From NCBI GenBank assembly GCA_050248955.1, contig JBFWRK010000020.1, positions 1 through 64,000 of the forward strand: 64,000 nucleotides of DNA, read 5' to 3'. The notes under the pieces were generated by a model that made no database searches, was not told the DNA's origin, and worked only from the letters and a program-made list of their open reading frames with translations. This stretch comes from JBFWRK01 sp050248955 (GTDB taxonomy: Bacteria; Actinomycetota; Acidimicrobiia; Acidimicrobiales; Ilumatobacteraceae). A program made the position numbers and the translations under genes. Positions within the stretch are counted from its first letter, which is position 1; every line of letters starts with the position of its first letter. This document shows, one piece after another, positions 7,552-17,073 of the stretch.

Positions 7552-9027
7552 ATGGATCGCATGAATCCGCTCGACGCGACGTTCCTGCACGTCGAGGACA
7601 GCATCAGCCACATGCACATCGCGTCGTGCGCCGTCTTCGAGGGGCCGCCACCCCTCTATCCCGACATCGTCGCGCTGTTCCGCAGCAAGCTGCCGCTCGT
7701 CCCCCGCTACCGGCAACGGGTCCGTTTCGTGCCCGGCGCGCTCGGCCGCCCGGTGTGGGTCGACGACCCGCACTTCCGTCTCGACTACCACGTCCGCCAC
7801 ACGGCCCTGCCACCTCCCGGCTCGGACGTCGACCTCCGAAACCTCATGGGACGGCTGATGTCCCAGCCGCTCGACCGCAACCGGCCGCTGTGGGAGACCT
7901 GGGTGGTGGAGGGGCTCGAGGGTGATCGCTGGGCGCTCATCTCGAAGATCCACCACTGCATGGTCGACGGGGTCTCGGGTACCGACCTGATGACCGTGGT
8001 GCTCGACACGAGCCGGGAGCCGACCGTCACCGCCATCGACACCTGGCAACCCGAACCGGAGCCGTCGGACGCGCGGCTCGTCGCCGATGCAATCCTCGAA
8101 TCCGTGGTCAGCCCGTACGAGGTCGCCCGTTGGGTCCGCTCGATCTCGCGGCGGCCCCGGAAGATCGCGAGCGACGTGTCGGACTTCGTTCGCGGTGCCA
8201 GTGCGCTCGGCGGCAACCTCCGACCCAACAGCACGCTGTCGATCGAGGGTGCCATCGGCCCGCACCGCCGCTGGACGTGGGTGGAGATGCCGCTCGACGT
8301 GGTGAAGGCTGCTCGCCGGGCGCTCGGGGGCACGATCAACGACATCGTCCTGTCGGCGATCACGAACGGCTTCCGGGAGCTCCTCCTCAGCCGTGGCGAG
8401 CAGCTCGACGGCGTCGTGATCCGCTCGCTCGTGCCCGTGTCCGTGCGCTCCTCCAGTGACCGCACCTTCAACAACCAGGTCTCCGCGATGATCGCCGAGC
8501 TCCCGGTCGGCATCGCCTCCCCGGTCGAGCGCTTGGATGCGATGAAGGCGCAGATGGCCGGCCTGAAGGAGTCGCACCAGGCGGTCGCCGCCAACGTGAT
8601 CACGAACCTCGCCGGGTTCGCGCCACCGGTGCTGTTGACGCTCGGGCTGCGCTCCGCCGCCACACTGGTCCGACGCATGCCCCAGCGCAGCGTCAACACG
8701 GTGACGACGAACGTGCCGGGCCCACAAGTCCCGCTCTACGCGTGCGGCCGCGAGATGCTGTCGTACTACCCGTTCGTGCCGCTCTCACAAGGCGTGCGCA
8801 TCGGCGTCGCGATCCTGTCGTACAACGGCAAAATCGCCTTCGGTGTCACGGGCGACTGGGACACGACGCCGGACCTCGACGTCATGGCCGCAGGGATCGA
8901 GCACGGGATCCACGAGCTGACCGAAGCCGCGGCGACCGCCGCAGCGACGTCCGCGGCTGCTGCATCGTCCGCAGCAGTGACCACCGCCGCCCGTCGTCGC
9001 AGTGGTTCGAAGCGGGCCGCCTCGTGA
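7552..9027 (+). CDS. Wax ester synthase/diacylglycerol acyltransferase (WS/DGAT)
   Basis: The enzyme transfers fatty acyl groups from acyl-CoA to alcohols or diacylglycerol to make storage lipid at the inner membrane. The 491-residue length is normal for the family. It begins with the typical MNPLDATFLHVED and contains the HHCMVDG active-site motif at about residues 133-139, the PLWETWVVEGL segment and a NVPGPQVPLY motif near residue 390. The extreme C-terminus is a low-complexity Ala/Thr tail. GGGG at about 7543-7546 is the likely ribosome site. It overlaps the following FAD enzyme gene by GTGA. A start at the fourth codon is also possible. Confidence 0.95.
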   Translation: MDRMNPLDATFLHVEDSISHMHIASCAVFEGPPPLYPDIVALFRSKLPLVPRYRQRVRFVPGALGRPVWVDDPHFRLDYHVRHTALPPPGSDVDLRNLMGRLMSQPLDRNRPLWETWVVEGLEGDRWALISKIHHCMVDGVSGTDLMTVVLDTSREPTVTAIDTWQPEPEPSDARLVADAILESVVSPYEVARWVRSISRRPRKIASDVSDFVRGASALGGNLRPNSTLSIEGAIGPHRRWTWVEMPLDVVKAARRALGGTINDIVLSAITNGFRELLLSRGEQLDGVVIRSLVPVSVRSSSDRTFNNQVSAMIAELPVGIASPVERLDAMKAQMAGLKESHQAVAANVITNLAGFAPPVLLTLGLRSAATLVRRMPQRSVNTVTTNVPGPQVPLYACGREMLSYYPFVPLSQGVRIGVAILSYNGKIAFGVTGDWDTTPDLDVMAAGIEHGIHELTEAAATAAATSAAAASSAAVTTAARRRSGSKRAAS

Positions 9028-10343
9028 CGGTGGCCGACGACCGGCGGTCGGGCACCGCAGATGCCGTGGTCATCGGCGCCGGCGTGATCGGCTGTTCCGT
9101 CGGGTTGGAATTGGCGCGCCGAGGGCATCGGGTCGTCGTCGTGGACAAGGGCCCGGCGGCTGGTGCCGGATCGACGAGCTCGTCGTCCGCTGTCGTGCGG
9201 TTCAACTACTCGACGCTCGACAGCGTCAAGCTCGCTTGGGAATCGGCGCAGCTGTGGCGCCGGTGGGCCGATCACCTCGGGGTCGCCGACGAGGCCGGGC
9301 TGGCACGGATGATCCCGAGCGGGATGTTGGTGCTCGACTCCCCCAGCACCCGGCTCGACTTCGTACGCGGGCACTTCGACGCCGTCGGCATCCCGTACGA
9401 GGAGCTGGACCCGACCGAGTTGAGCCGCCGGTTCCCGGGTCTCGATCGCGGCCGCTACTTCCCGCCGAAACGCGTGAGCGATGAAGCGTTCTGGGCCGAC
9501 GCCGGCGGCGAGCTCGGCGGGTACCTCTGCCCCGACGCCGGGTTCGTCGACGATCCCGCGCTCGCCGCGCACAACCTCATGGTCGCCGCGCAGCACCACG
9601 GGGCCACGTTCCTGTTCCGGAGCGAGGTCGTCCACGTGGAACGTGGCGGCGGTCGCGTGAGCGGAGTGGTCCTCGACAGCGGCGAGCAGTGGTCCGCGCC
9701 GGTCGTGGTCAACGTCGCCGGGCCGCACTCGTCGCACGTCAACCAGCTCGCCGGACTGCCCACGACGGGCATCCGGACCCGGCCGTTGCGCCAAGAGGTC
9801 GACGTCGTGCCCTGCCCGGACGACTTCACGCTGGAGGCCGGCGGCATGATGGTGGCGGACACCGATCTCGGCACGTACTTCCGTCCGCATCCTGGCGGCA
9901 GCCTCGTCGTCGGCGGCACCGAGCCGGAGTGCGACGAGCTCGAATGGGTCGGTGACGCCGACGTCTTCGACGACCGGCCGACCGCGGAGATCTGGGAGCG
10001 CCAGACGACCCGCGTCGCCCGCCGGCTGCCGAACCTCGGCGTCCCCGGACGTCCCACCGGGCTCGCCGCGCTCTACGACGTCTCCGACGACTGGGTGCCG
10101 ATCTACGACCGGACCGATCTCGCGGGGTTCTACGTCGCGATCGGCACGAGCGGCAACCAGTTCAAGAACGCGCCGATGGTCGGGCTCCTGATGGCGGAGC
10201 TGATCGAGGCCTGCGAGGCCGGCCACGACCACGACGCCGATCCGATCACGGTCACCGGGCCGGTGACCGGCAACGTCATCGATCTCGGCCACTTCTCCCG
10301 GCGCCGCACCGTCCACCGGACGAGCAACAGCGTCCTCGGCTGA
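9024..10343 (+). CDS. FAD-dependent amine oxidoreductase (DAO/sarcosine oxidase-like)
   Basis: The 439-residue DAO-family flavoprotein has the dinucleotide-binding motif VVIGAGVIGCSVGLELARRG at about residues 13-32 and an STSSSSAVVRFNYST segment like the flavin-contact region of SoxB and glycine oxidases. Its C-terminus has YVAIGTSGNQFKNAPMVG. It lacks the extra GcvT domain of dimethylglycine dehydrogenases. The GTG start overlaps the WS/DGAT stop. It converges on the Old Yellow Enzyme gene of the methylated-amine operon and may process the same class of N-methyl amino acids, although its operon partner is a lipid enzyme. Substrate is unknown. Confidence 0.9.
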   Translation: MTVADDRRSGTADAVVIGAGVIGCSVGLELARRGHRVVVVDKGPAAGAGSTSSSSAVVRFNYSTLDSVKLAWESAQLWRRWADHLGVADEAGLARMIPSGMLVLDSPSTRLDFVRGHFDAVGIPYEELDPTELSRRFPGLDRGRYFPPKRVSDEAFWADAGGELGGYLCPDAGFVDDPALAAHNLMVAAQHHGATFLFRSEVVHVERGGGRVSGVVLDSGEQWSAPVVVNVAGPHSSHVNQLAGLPTTGIRTRPLRQEVDVVPCPDDFTLEAGGMMVADTDLGTYFRPHPGGSLVVGGTEPECDELEWVGDADVFDDRPTAEIWERQTTRVARRLPNLGVPGRPTGLAALYDVSDDWVPIYDRTDLAGFYVAIGTSGNQFKNAPMVGLLMAELIEACEAGHDHDADPITVTGPVTGNVIDLGHFSRRRTVHRTSNSVLG

Positions 10344-10400
10344 CCTCCCACCCCGGCTGATCTCCCACCTCGGCTGACCTCCCACCCCGATCTCGGCTCA
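10344..10400. repeat. Short tandem repeat after the FAD oxidoreductase gene
   Basis: A unit of about 19 nt close to CGGCTGACCTCCCACCC is present three times with small changes, starting at the stop codon region of the plus-strand gene. It is non-coding and could be a replication-slippage product. Confidence 0.7.
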
Positions 10401-10401
10401 C

Positions 10402-10424
10402 CCCCGGACGTCTCGTGTCCGGGG
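10402..10424. terminator. Bidirectional terminator between convergent genes
   Basis: CCCCGGAC at 10402-10409 pairs perfectly with GTCCGGGG at 10417-10424 around a 7-nt loop. It lies between convergent stops at 10343 and 10453. The T tract is poor on both sides, so termination efficiency is uncertain. Confidence 0.6.
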
Positions 10425-10452
10425 TTGAGCACAGATCGGGCGGGGCGCCGCG

Positions 10453-12489
10453 TCAGAGGTCCTTTGCGAGGCGGAGCGCGTCGTAGATCGCGGCGTGGAT
10501 GTTCCGCGACGAGATCGCATCGCCGATGCGGTAGAGCTGGAACGCGCCGGACGGGTTCGTTCGCAGGGTCTGCGGCCGGCCCTCGATGAGCGCGCCGTAG
10601 TCGACAGCGCCGAGGTTCGAGGAGCAGGCCTTCAGCGCGAAGTACACGTCGGCGGACGGCGTCGTGCCGTGCTCGACGACGACGTGATCGACGCGGCGCT
10701 CGACGCGATGGGCCGAGTAGTCGCTGCCGATCGTGGCGACGAGCTCCGCTCCGTCCCTGCGGACGCCGAGGACCCGGCTGTTGATCGTGATCGTGGTGCC
10801 TGCCTCGTGGAACGCCCGTGCGTACGGGACGTGGTTCAAGCCCCCGACGTCCGGGGCGAAGAACCGCTCGGGCGTGACGATCTCGAGCTGGACGCCGGAC
10901 GCGGCGAGCACCTCGGCCGCCGACATGCCCGGATGGCCGCCGTTGTCGTCGAACAGCAGGACCCGCCCGCGGCAGCGGACCTCGCCGGCGAGCACGTCCC
11001 AGCTCGAGGTCACGAGCTCGGCGCCCTCTCCGAGCGGGGGTGACTGGGCGAGACCCCCCGTCGCGACGATCACGACGTCGGGCTCCGTGGCGATCACCAG
11101 GTCCGGCTCGGCGAACGTGTCGAACCTGACCTCCCCGCCGAACCGCGCCAGCTCGGAGAGCCGCCAGTCGATGATGCCGATGAGGTCCCGCCGGCGTGGG
11201 TTGCGCACGGCCAGTCGGATCTGCCCGCCCGCCCACGGCATCGCCTCGAACACGGTCACCACGTGACCCCGCTCGCCACACACCCGGGCGGCTTCGAGAC
11301 CGGCTGGTCCCGCGCCCACGATGGTGATGCGGCGTGTGCGCGGCGCACGCTCGATCTCGTGGGGCATCGTGGTCTCGCGGCCGGTCGCGGCGTTGTGGAT
11401 GCAGAGCGCCTCGCCGCCTTCGTAGATCCGATCGAGGCAGTACGTCGCGCCGACGCACGGACGGATCTCGGCTTCGCGTCCGGCACTGATCTTGCCGACG
11501 ATGTGCGGGTCGGCCAGGTGTGCCCGCGTCATGCCGACCATGTCGACGAGCCCCTCTCGAACGGCGTGGCGAGCGGTGGCGACGTCGTCGATCTTCGCTG
11601 CATGGAACACCGGCACGCCGACGGTTGCGCGCACATCGCCGGCCACGTCCAGGTGTGGTGCCGAGCGCATGCCGTGGATCGGGATCACCTCGCTCAGCGC
11701 GGCGTCCGACTCGATGTGGCCGCGGATGACGTTCACGAAGTCGACGAGGCCGTTGCCGGCGAGGCGGCGGGCGATGGTGAACCCGTCGGCCCGCGTCAGG
11801 CCGCCATCGAGTCGCTCGTCGACGACCATGCGGATCCCGACGATGAACCCGGGCCCGACCCGTTCCCGCACGGCCGCCAGCACCCGCTCGGGGAACCGGG
11901 CGCGATTCTCGAGCGATCCGCCGTACTCGTCCTCGCGATGGTTCGTCGCCGGCGACCAGAAGCTGTCGAGCAGGTGGCCGTACGCCTCGAGCTCGATGCC
12001 GTCCATCCCACCGGCCTGCATCCGTTCTGCCGCGTCCGCGTACTTGCCGACGATGCGCTCGAGATCCCAGTCCTCCGCCTCCTTCGGGAAGGACCGGTGG
12101 GCAGGCTCGCGGACGGCCGAGGGCGCGACCACCGGGAGCCAGTCGCCCGTGTTCCACGTCGTGCGCCGGCCGAGATGGGTGAGCTGGATCATCACCGCGC
12201 AGTCGTGCTCGTGCACCGCGTCGACGAGCTCGCGGATCCACGGCACGATCGCGTCGTCGTAGGCGTGGAGGTTGCCGAACGCCGGCGGGCTGTCCTCGGC
12301 GACGAGCGCGGCGCCGGCGGTCATCGTCAGCGCGAGCCCACCGCGGGCCTTCTCGGCGTGGTAGCGCCGGTAGCGCTCTGTCGGCATGCCGTCGTCCGAG
12401 TACGCCGGCTCGTGCGCTGTCGACATCACGCGGTTCTTCAGCCGGAGATGCCGGAGTTGGAACGGCTGGAGCAGCGGATCGTCGTCCAT
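10453..12489 (-). CDS. Old Yellow Enzyme-type N-methyl amine demethylase (DgcA/HpbA/2,4-dienoyl-CoA reductase family)
   Basis: The 678-residue protein has an FMN TIM barrel (about 1-365), a short Fe-S segment, and NAD/FAD domains with ITIVGAGPAGLEAARV near residue 390, the layout of trimethylamine dehydrogenase and dienoyl-CoA reductase. The cluster segment reads CVGATYCLDRIYEGGEALC. The usual second cysteine (CxxC) is Ala, so only three ligand cysteines remain. As I recall them, dimethylglycine and stachydrine/N-methylproline demethylases have the same CVGxxYCxDRIYEG pattern, which favours a secondary N-demethylase. It lies downstream of an MttB homologue and a dipeptide-type importer on the same strand. 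The ATG was chosen over a GTG four codons earlier. Confidence 0.85.
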   Translation of the reverse strand: MDDDPLLQPFQLRHLRLKNRVMSTAHEPAYSDDGMPTERYRRYHAEKARGGLALTMTAGAALVAEDSPPAFGNLHAYDDAIVPWIRELVDAVHEHDCAVMIQLTHLGRRTTWNTGDWLPVVAPSAVREPAHRSFPKEAEDWDLERIVGKYADAAERMQAGGMDGIELEAYGHLLDSFWSPATNHREDEYGGSLENRARFPERVLAAVRERVGPGFIVGIRMVVDERLDGGLTRADGFTIARRLAGNGLVDFVNVIRGHIESDAALSEVIPIHGMRSAPHLDVAGDVRATVGVPVFHAAKIDDVATARHAVREGLVDMVGMTRAHLADPHIVGKISAGREAEIRPCVGATYCLDRIYEGGEALCIHNAATGRETTMPHEIERAPRTRRITIVGAGPAGLEAARVCGERGHVVTVFEAMPWAGGQIRLAVRNPRRRDLIGIIDWRLSELARFGGEVRFDTFAEPDLVIATEPDVVIVATGGLAQSPPLGEGAELVTSSWDVLAGEVRCRGRVLLFDDNGGHPGMSAAEVLAASGVQLEIVTPERFFAPDVGGLNHVPYARAFHEAGTTITINSRVLGVRRDGAELVATIGSDYSAHRVERRVDHVVVEHGTTPSADVYFALKACSSNLGAVDYGALIEGRPQTLRTNPSGAFQLYRIGDAISSRNIHAAIYDALRLAKDL

Positions 12490-12508
12490 CACGTTCACCA
12501 CCCGCCTT

Positions 12509-12547
12509 GTTCACCGCAGATCGACGCCTGATTGATCTGACGTGAAC
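12509..12547 (-). repeat. 39-nt palindromic dispersed element, copy 1
   Basis: Outer arms GTTCAC/GTGAAC and inner arms GATC/GATC frame an imperfect 39-nt palindrome. Its best matches are at 36531-36569 and 43493-43530. Read along the transcription direction (minus), it starts GTTCACGTCAGATCAA. It lies between the MttB-family gene and the Old Yellow Enzyme gene, about 20 nt before the latter's start. Confidence 0.8.
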
Positions 12548-12595
12548 ACGCCCGTACCGAGATCCCGCATCTCATGATCGGTCCATGCGGCACGA

Positions 12596-14137
12596 TCAGT
12601 GCCATTGGTCCGGGACGGCGGCCTTGCGACGGGCGACGAAGTCCTGGAGCGCTTCGTCGACCGCGCTGTCGATCGGCGGTGGCTCGTAGTCGCGCAGCGT
12701 CGCCTTCCACCGCTCGTGGGCGAGCTCCTCGACCCGTCGCTCGCCGGCGTCGCGCCACTGCTCGAACGAGTCGTTGTTCGCCACCGCGCTGTCCCAGAAC
12801 GCCGTCTCGTAGTGGCGCAGCGTGTGCTGCGCACCGAAGAAGTGCTTGCCCGGACCGACCTCGTGGAAGCCGTCGAGCGCGAACTGCTCGTCGTCGAGGT
12901 CGATGCCGGCCAGGTAGGTGTGCAGCGCGCCGCAGAAGTCGGCGTCCATCACGAACTTCTCGTACCCCATTGCGAGCCCGCCCTCCAGCCAGCCGGCGGA
13001 GTGCAGCACGAAGTTCGTACCGCAGAGGATCGCCGCCTGCATCGAGACCGCCGTTTCGAGCATCGCCTGGCCATCGGGGATCTTGGCAGCGGTGAACGCA
13101 CCGGAGCAGCGCAGCGGCAGGCCGAGCCGGCGGGCGAGCTGTCCGACGACGAGCGATCCGATCGCAGGCTCCGGCGTGCCGAAGGTCGGCGAACCAGAGC
13201 GCAACGCCATCGACGACAGGAAGTTGCCGTAGATCACGGGCGAGCCGGGACGGGTGAGCTGCCCGAGGGCGACCCCGACGAGCACCTCCGCGTGCGCCTG
13301 CGCGATCGCCCCGGCGGACGTGACGGGACCCATCGCACCACCGAGGATGAACGGGACGACGACCGGCGCCTGGTTCGCCGCGGCGTAGGCGCGCAGTGAT
13401 CCGGTCATCGTCTGGTCGTACACGAGCGGCGAGTTCACGTTGACGTTCCCGAGGATCACGCAGTGCTCGTCCACGACGGCGTCGCCGAACACGAGGCGGC
13501 ACATCGCGATCGAGTCCTCGGCCCGCGACGGATGCGTGACCGAGCCCATCAGCGCCTTGTCGCTCCACCGCAGGTGCGCGTACACCATGTCGAGGTGGCG
13601 CTTGTTGACGGGGACGTCGACCGGTTCGCACACCGTTCCGCCGGAGTGGTGCAGCCACGGCGAGGAGTACGCGAGCTTCACGAAGTTCTCGAAGTCGACC
13701 ATCGCTCCATAGCGGCGCCCGCCTTCGAGGTCGCGCACGAAGGGTGAGCCGTAGGCGGGGGCGAACACGACGGTGTCGCCGCCGATCGTCACGGAGCGAG
13801 ACGGGTTCCGCGCGTGCTGCACGAACTCGCGCGGCGCCGTCGAACAGAGGTGACGAGCGAGACCGGGCTCGAAGCGCACCCGGTCGCCATCGACGGCGGC
13901 GCCGGCGGAGCGGAACAGCTCACGGGCGATCTCGTCGCCACGGATGTCCATGCCGATCTCGGCGAGCAGGCGGTCGGCCATCGATTCGATCTTGACGAGC
14001 TGCTCCTCGGACAGCAGCTCGTACGTCGGGATCCGGCGGCGGATGAACGCTGGTGCCTCGTGGTGCAGCGCCTGATCCCGGCGGTGGGCGACGCGCGCCG
14101 ATCGGCCGCCCCCACGGCCTCGAGTCGGTTCCGTCAT
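12596..14137 (-). CDS. Trimethylamine methyltransferase (MttB) family protein, non-pyrrolysine, copy 1
   Basis: The 513-residue protein belongs to the MttB superfamily, whose known members move a methyl group from a quaternary or tertiary amine to a corrinoid protein. It has YELLSEEQLVKIESMADRLLAEIG near residue 38, a TIM-barrel core with PVVVPFILGGAMGPVT, GSPVIYGNFLSSMALRSGSP and FVLHSAGWLEGGLAMGYEKF, and HEVGPGKHFFGAQHT near the end. The frame has no internal TAG, so it is not pyrrolysine-dependent. A GGGGGGA ribosome site precedes the ATG. It lies 34 nt after the ABC ATPase gene, and no corrinoid protein is encoded nearby. Glycine betaine-like substrates are plausible but not shown. Confidence 0.9.
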   Translation of the reverse strand: MTEPTRGRGGGRSARVAHRRDQALHHEAPAFIRRRIPTYELLSEEQLVKIESMADRLLAEIGMDIRGDEIARELFRSAGAAVDGDRVRFEPGLARHLCSTAPREFVQHARNPSRSVTIGGDTVVFAPAYGSPFVRDLEGGRRYGAMVDFENFVKLAYSSPWLHHSGGTVCEPVDVPVNKRHLDMVYAHLRWSDKALMGSVTHPSRAEDSIAMCRLVFGDAVVDEHCVILGNVNVNSPLVYDQTMTGSLRAYAAANQAPVVVPFILGGAMGPVTSAGAIAQAHAEVLVGVALGQLTRPGSPVIYGNFLSSMALRSGSPTFGTPEPAIGSLVVGQLARRLGLPLRCSGAFTAAKIPDGQAMLETAVSMQAAILCGTNFVLHSAGWLEGGLAMGYEKFVMDADFCGALHTYLAGIDLDDEQFALDGFHEVGPGKHFFGAQHTLRHYETAFWDSAVANNDSFEQWRDAGERRVEELAHERWKATLRDYEPPPIDSAVDEALQDFVARRKAAVPDQWH

Positions 14138-14171
14138 CGGTCCCCCCTTCGCTCAGCTGCTCCGCAGCTGC

Positions 14172-16196
14172 TCAGGTGCGTTGCAGCTCGCGCAGCTCGT
14201 CCGGTGGGATGTGGCAGCGGAGCCGGTGGCCGATCGACACCTCGACGATCGGCGGCTCCGTGACGTCGCAGATCCCTGCCATGAAGCGATGGCAGCGGGT
14301 GTGGAAGACGCAACCGACGGGCGGGTTCGCCGGGCTCGGGATCTCACCCTGGATGTGGATTCGCGCCGACTCGGCACCGTCCACGCTCGGGACCGCGGAC
14401 AGCAACGCCTCGGTGTACGGGTGGTGTGGGCCGGCGAAGATCTGCTCGGTCGTGCCGAGCTCCATGATCCGCCCGAGGTACATCACCGCGATCCGGTCTG
14501 CGAGGTAGCGGACCACGCCGAGGTCGTGGGAGATGAAAAGGTAGCTCGTGCGCTCCCCCGCCTGCAGCTCCGCGAGCACGTTCAGGATCGCCGCCTGCAC
14601 GGACACGTCGAGCGCGCTCGTCGGCTCGTCGCAGACGACGATCCGGGGATCGCCGGCGAACGCTCTCGCGATCGCGACGCGCTGCTTCAACCCGCCCGAG
14701 AGCTGGCGTGGCTTCAGATCGAGGTGGCGGGGCGTGAGCCGGAGCGCCTCGGAGAGCTGCGCCACGCGTTCGTCGGCGGCACGACCCTTGATGCCGGTGA
14801 GCTTCGTCACTGCCCGCTTGAGGATCCGCCGCACGGTCCAGTTGCGGTTGAGCGCGGAGTCGGGGTTCTGAAACACCATCTGCACGGCGCGACGGTCGTC
14901 GCGCGACCGGTCGAGCGTCTTGCCGGCGACGCTGTGCCCGTCGATCTCCAGCTCGCCGCCGGCGTCCGGCGGATGGATGCCGAGCATCGCCTTCGCCAGC
15001 GTTGACTTGCCGGAACCCGATTCGCCGACGAGCCCGAGCGTCTCGCCCTCCTCGAGCCCGAGGTCGACGCCGACGAGCGCGGGGATCTCCTGACCGCGCT
15101 GATGGAACGTCTTCGACAACTGCCGCATCTCGAGCACCACTCGGTGGCTGTCGATGCGGTCCACACCGTCGTCCGTGTCACTGGCGACGATCTCGGGGAT
15201 CCGGTCGACGTGGTGGCAGCGGCTGAAGCGACCAGGGCCGAGCGCGACGACCGGCGCCACGACGGTACGACACGTCTCGTCGGCGAGCGGACACCGGTCG
15301 ACGAAGACGCACGTGGGCAGGTCGGTGCCGATCTGCGGCAGCGTGCCCGGGATCGTGCGCAGCAGCCGCTCGCTCTTGCGGATCCCGTGGCGGGGCAGGC
15401 AGTTCAACAGCCCGACCGTGTACGGATGCTGCGGGTCGTCGAACACCTGCTGTGCCGGGCCCTCCTCGACCACCTTGCCCGCGTACATGACGCCGACCCG
15501 GTCGCACATCGTGCGGATCACGCCGAGGTTGTGGGCGATGAGGAGGATCGCTGCGTCCGTCTCGGACCGCAGCGCGCGGACGAGGTCGAGGACCTCCGCC
15601 TCGACGGTCGCGTCGAGACCCGTGGTCGGCTCGTCGAGCACGAGCAGCTTCGGGTTGCAGGCGAGTGCCATCGCGATGACCACGCGCTGCTGCATGCCGC
15701 CCGAGAGCTGGTACGGGTAGCGCTGCATGACTCGCTCTGGATCGGCGATGCGCACGCGGCGCAGCGCATCGAGCGCCAAGCCCCGCGCCTCGGTCTTCGA
15801 GTGACCGAGGAGCGTGAAGCACTCCACGACCTGCGGCCCGACGCGCAGCACCGGGTTCAGCGCCGAGCTCGGGTCCTGGTACACCATCGACGCCTTGGTG
15901 GCACGGAACTGGCGGAGCGCTGAGGCGTTCATGTCGGTGACGTCGTTGCCGTCGACGAGCACGCGTCCACCGGTGATCCGGCCGTTCTGCGGCAGGTAGC
16001 GGAGTGCCGCGAAGGCGGTCGTCGACTTGCCGCAGCCAGACTCGCCGACGAGCCCGTAGGCCTCACCCGGCGCGACCTCGAACGAGACGCCGCGCAGCAC
16101 GTCGCGCGGCACACCGCGCACGAGGTACGCAACCTCGAGGTCGACGACCTCGAGCGCAGCAGTGCGTACTGAAGCGGTGATCGTGGGAGCGCTCAT
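14172..16196 (-). CDS. Dipeptide/oligopeptide-type ABC transporter, fused DppD-DppF ATPase
   Basis: The 674-residue protein joins two complete ATPase domains that are usually separate subunits. Domain 1 has Walker A GESGCGKST near residue 55, signature LSGGMQQR and Walker B LLVLDEPTTGLD. Domain 2 has GESGSGKST near 400, LSGGLKQR and IVVCDEPTSALD. Each is followed by the oligopeptide-type C-terminal region with cysteines (CVFVDRCPLADETC and CVFHTRCHRFMAGIC). It energises the two permeases encoded just upstream. The ATG lies 10 nt after the DppC stop. Co-transcription with the MttB and demethylase genes suggests that it imports their substrate. Confidence 0.95.
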   Translation of the reverse strand: MSAPTITASVRTAALEVVDLEVAYLVRGVPRDVLRGVSFEVAPGEAYGLVGESGCGKSTTAFAALRYLPQNGRITGGRVLVDGNDVTDMNASALRQFRATKASMVYQDPSSALNPVLRVGPQVVECFTLLGHSKTEARGLALDALRRVRIADPERVMQRYPYQLSGGMQQRVVIAMALACNPKLLVLDEPTTGLDATVEAEVLDLVRALRSETDAAILLIAHNLGVIRTMCDRVGVMYAGKVVEEGPAQQVFDDPQHPYTVGLLNCLPRHGIRKSERLLRTIPGTLPQIGTDLPTCVFVDRCPLADETCRTVVAPVVALGPGRFSRCHHVDRIPEIVASDTDDGVDRIDSHRVVLEMRQLSKTFHQRGQEIPALVGVDLGLEEGETLGLVGESGSGKSTLAKAMLGIHPPDAGGELEIDGHSVAGKTLDRSRDDRRAVQMVFQNPDSALNRNWTVRRILKRAVTKLTGIKGRAADERVAQLSEALRLTPRHLDLKPRQLSGGLKQRVAIARAFAGDPRIVVCDEPTSALDVSVQAAILNVLAELQAGERTSYLFISHDLGVVRYLADRIAVMYLGRIMELGTTEQIFAGPHHPYTEALLSAVPSVDGAESARIHIQGEIPSPANPPVGCVFHTRCHRFMAGICDVTEPPIVEVSIGHRLRCHIPPDELRELQRT

Positions 16197-16206
16197 GGGG
16201 AGACCA

Positions 16207-17073
16207 TCATGCCGAGTATGCCGCTTCGACGGAATCGGCGATCAGGTTGATCGCGATCACCAGGCTGGCGATGGCGAGGGCGGGGAACACCGTCGGCCAC
16301 CACGTACCGCCGGGAATCAGGTTGTACATCTGGGCGATCGTGTTGCCCCAGTCCGGCTCGTCGGGCTTGCCGCCGCCGGCGACGAACTTGAGCGTGGCGA
16401 TCGTGAAGATGGCGTAGCCCACGCGCACCGTGAGCTCGACCACGATCGGGCCGCTGATGTTCGGCAGGATCTCTCTCGTCATGATGAACAGCCGGCCCTC
16501 ACCGCGCAGCCGCGCCGACGTGACGTAGTCGAGCTGCGCCTCGGCGAGCACCGCGGCACGCACCGTGCGGAAGACGATCGGTGTGAAGAGGATCGCGACG
16601 GTGACGATGTACACCGGCTTCGACGCACCGAGCGTGGTCAGCACGAGGAGGCCGATCATCACGAGTGGGATCGAGAGGACCGCCTCCATCACCCTGCTGA
16701 TCACCTCGTCGAGCAGGCCGCGCAGATACGCCGCGATCAGCCCGAGCATCGTGCCCGCCGCCACGCTGAGGATCGCCGCGACGGGCGCCACGATGAGCAC
16801 GTCGCGAGCGCCGACCATCACCCGAGAGAGCACGTCGCGCCCGAGGTTGTCCGTGCCGAGCAGGTTCGAACCCCCGGGCCGCATGCTCGGCGTGAACTTC
16901 GCGGCGAACGGGTCGTGCGGCGCGAGCGCGGTGCCACCGATCGCGCAGACGATCCAGACGAGCAGCATGAAGGCCCCGACGATGAACCCCGGCCGTCGGC
17001 GCAGCAGGCGCCACCGTTCCTTGCGTGCCTGGCGCCGTTCCTGGCGAACGAGAACCTCGGCCGAGGTCGCCAT
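16207..17073 (-). CDS. ABC transporter permease, DppC type
   Basis: The 288-residue inner-membrane permease has a cytoplasmic N-terminus rich in Arg, a first membrane segment near residues 30-50 and the family's LGTDNLGRDVLSRVM motif after it. The binding-protein-dependent transport domain carries five further helices. The ATPase-contact loop is seen around DYVTSARLRGEGRLFIMTREILPN. Its ATG shares one base with the DppB stop (TGATG). It pairs with DppB to form the channel. Confidence 0.95.
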   Translation of the reverse strand: MATSAEVLVRQERRQARKERWRLLRRRPGFIVGAFMLLVWIVCAIGGTALAPHDPFAAKFTPSMRPGGSNLLGTDNLGRDVLSRVMVGARDVLIVAPVAAILSVAAGTMLGLIAAYLRGLLDEVISRVMEAVLSIPLVMIGLLVLTTLGASKPVYIVTVAILFTPIVFRTVRAAVLAEAQLDYVTSARLRGEGRLFIMTREILPNISGPIVVELTVRVGYAIFTIATLKFVAGGGKPDEPDWGNTIAQMYNLIPGGTWWPTVFPALAIASLVIAINLIADSVEAAYSA

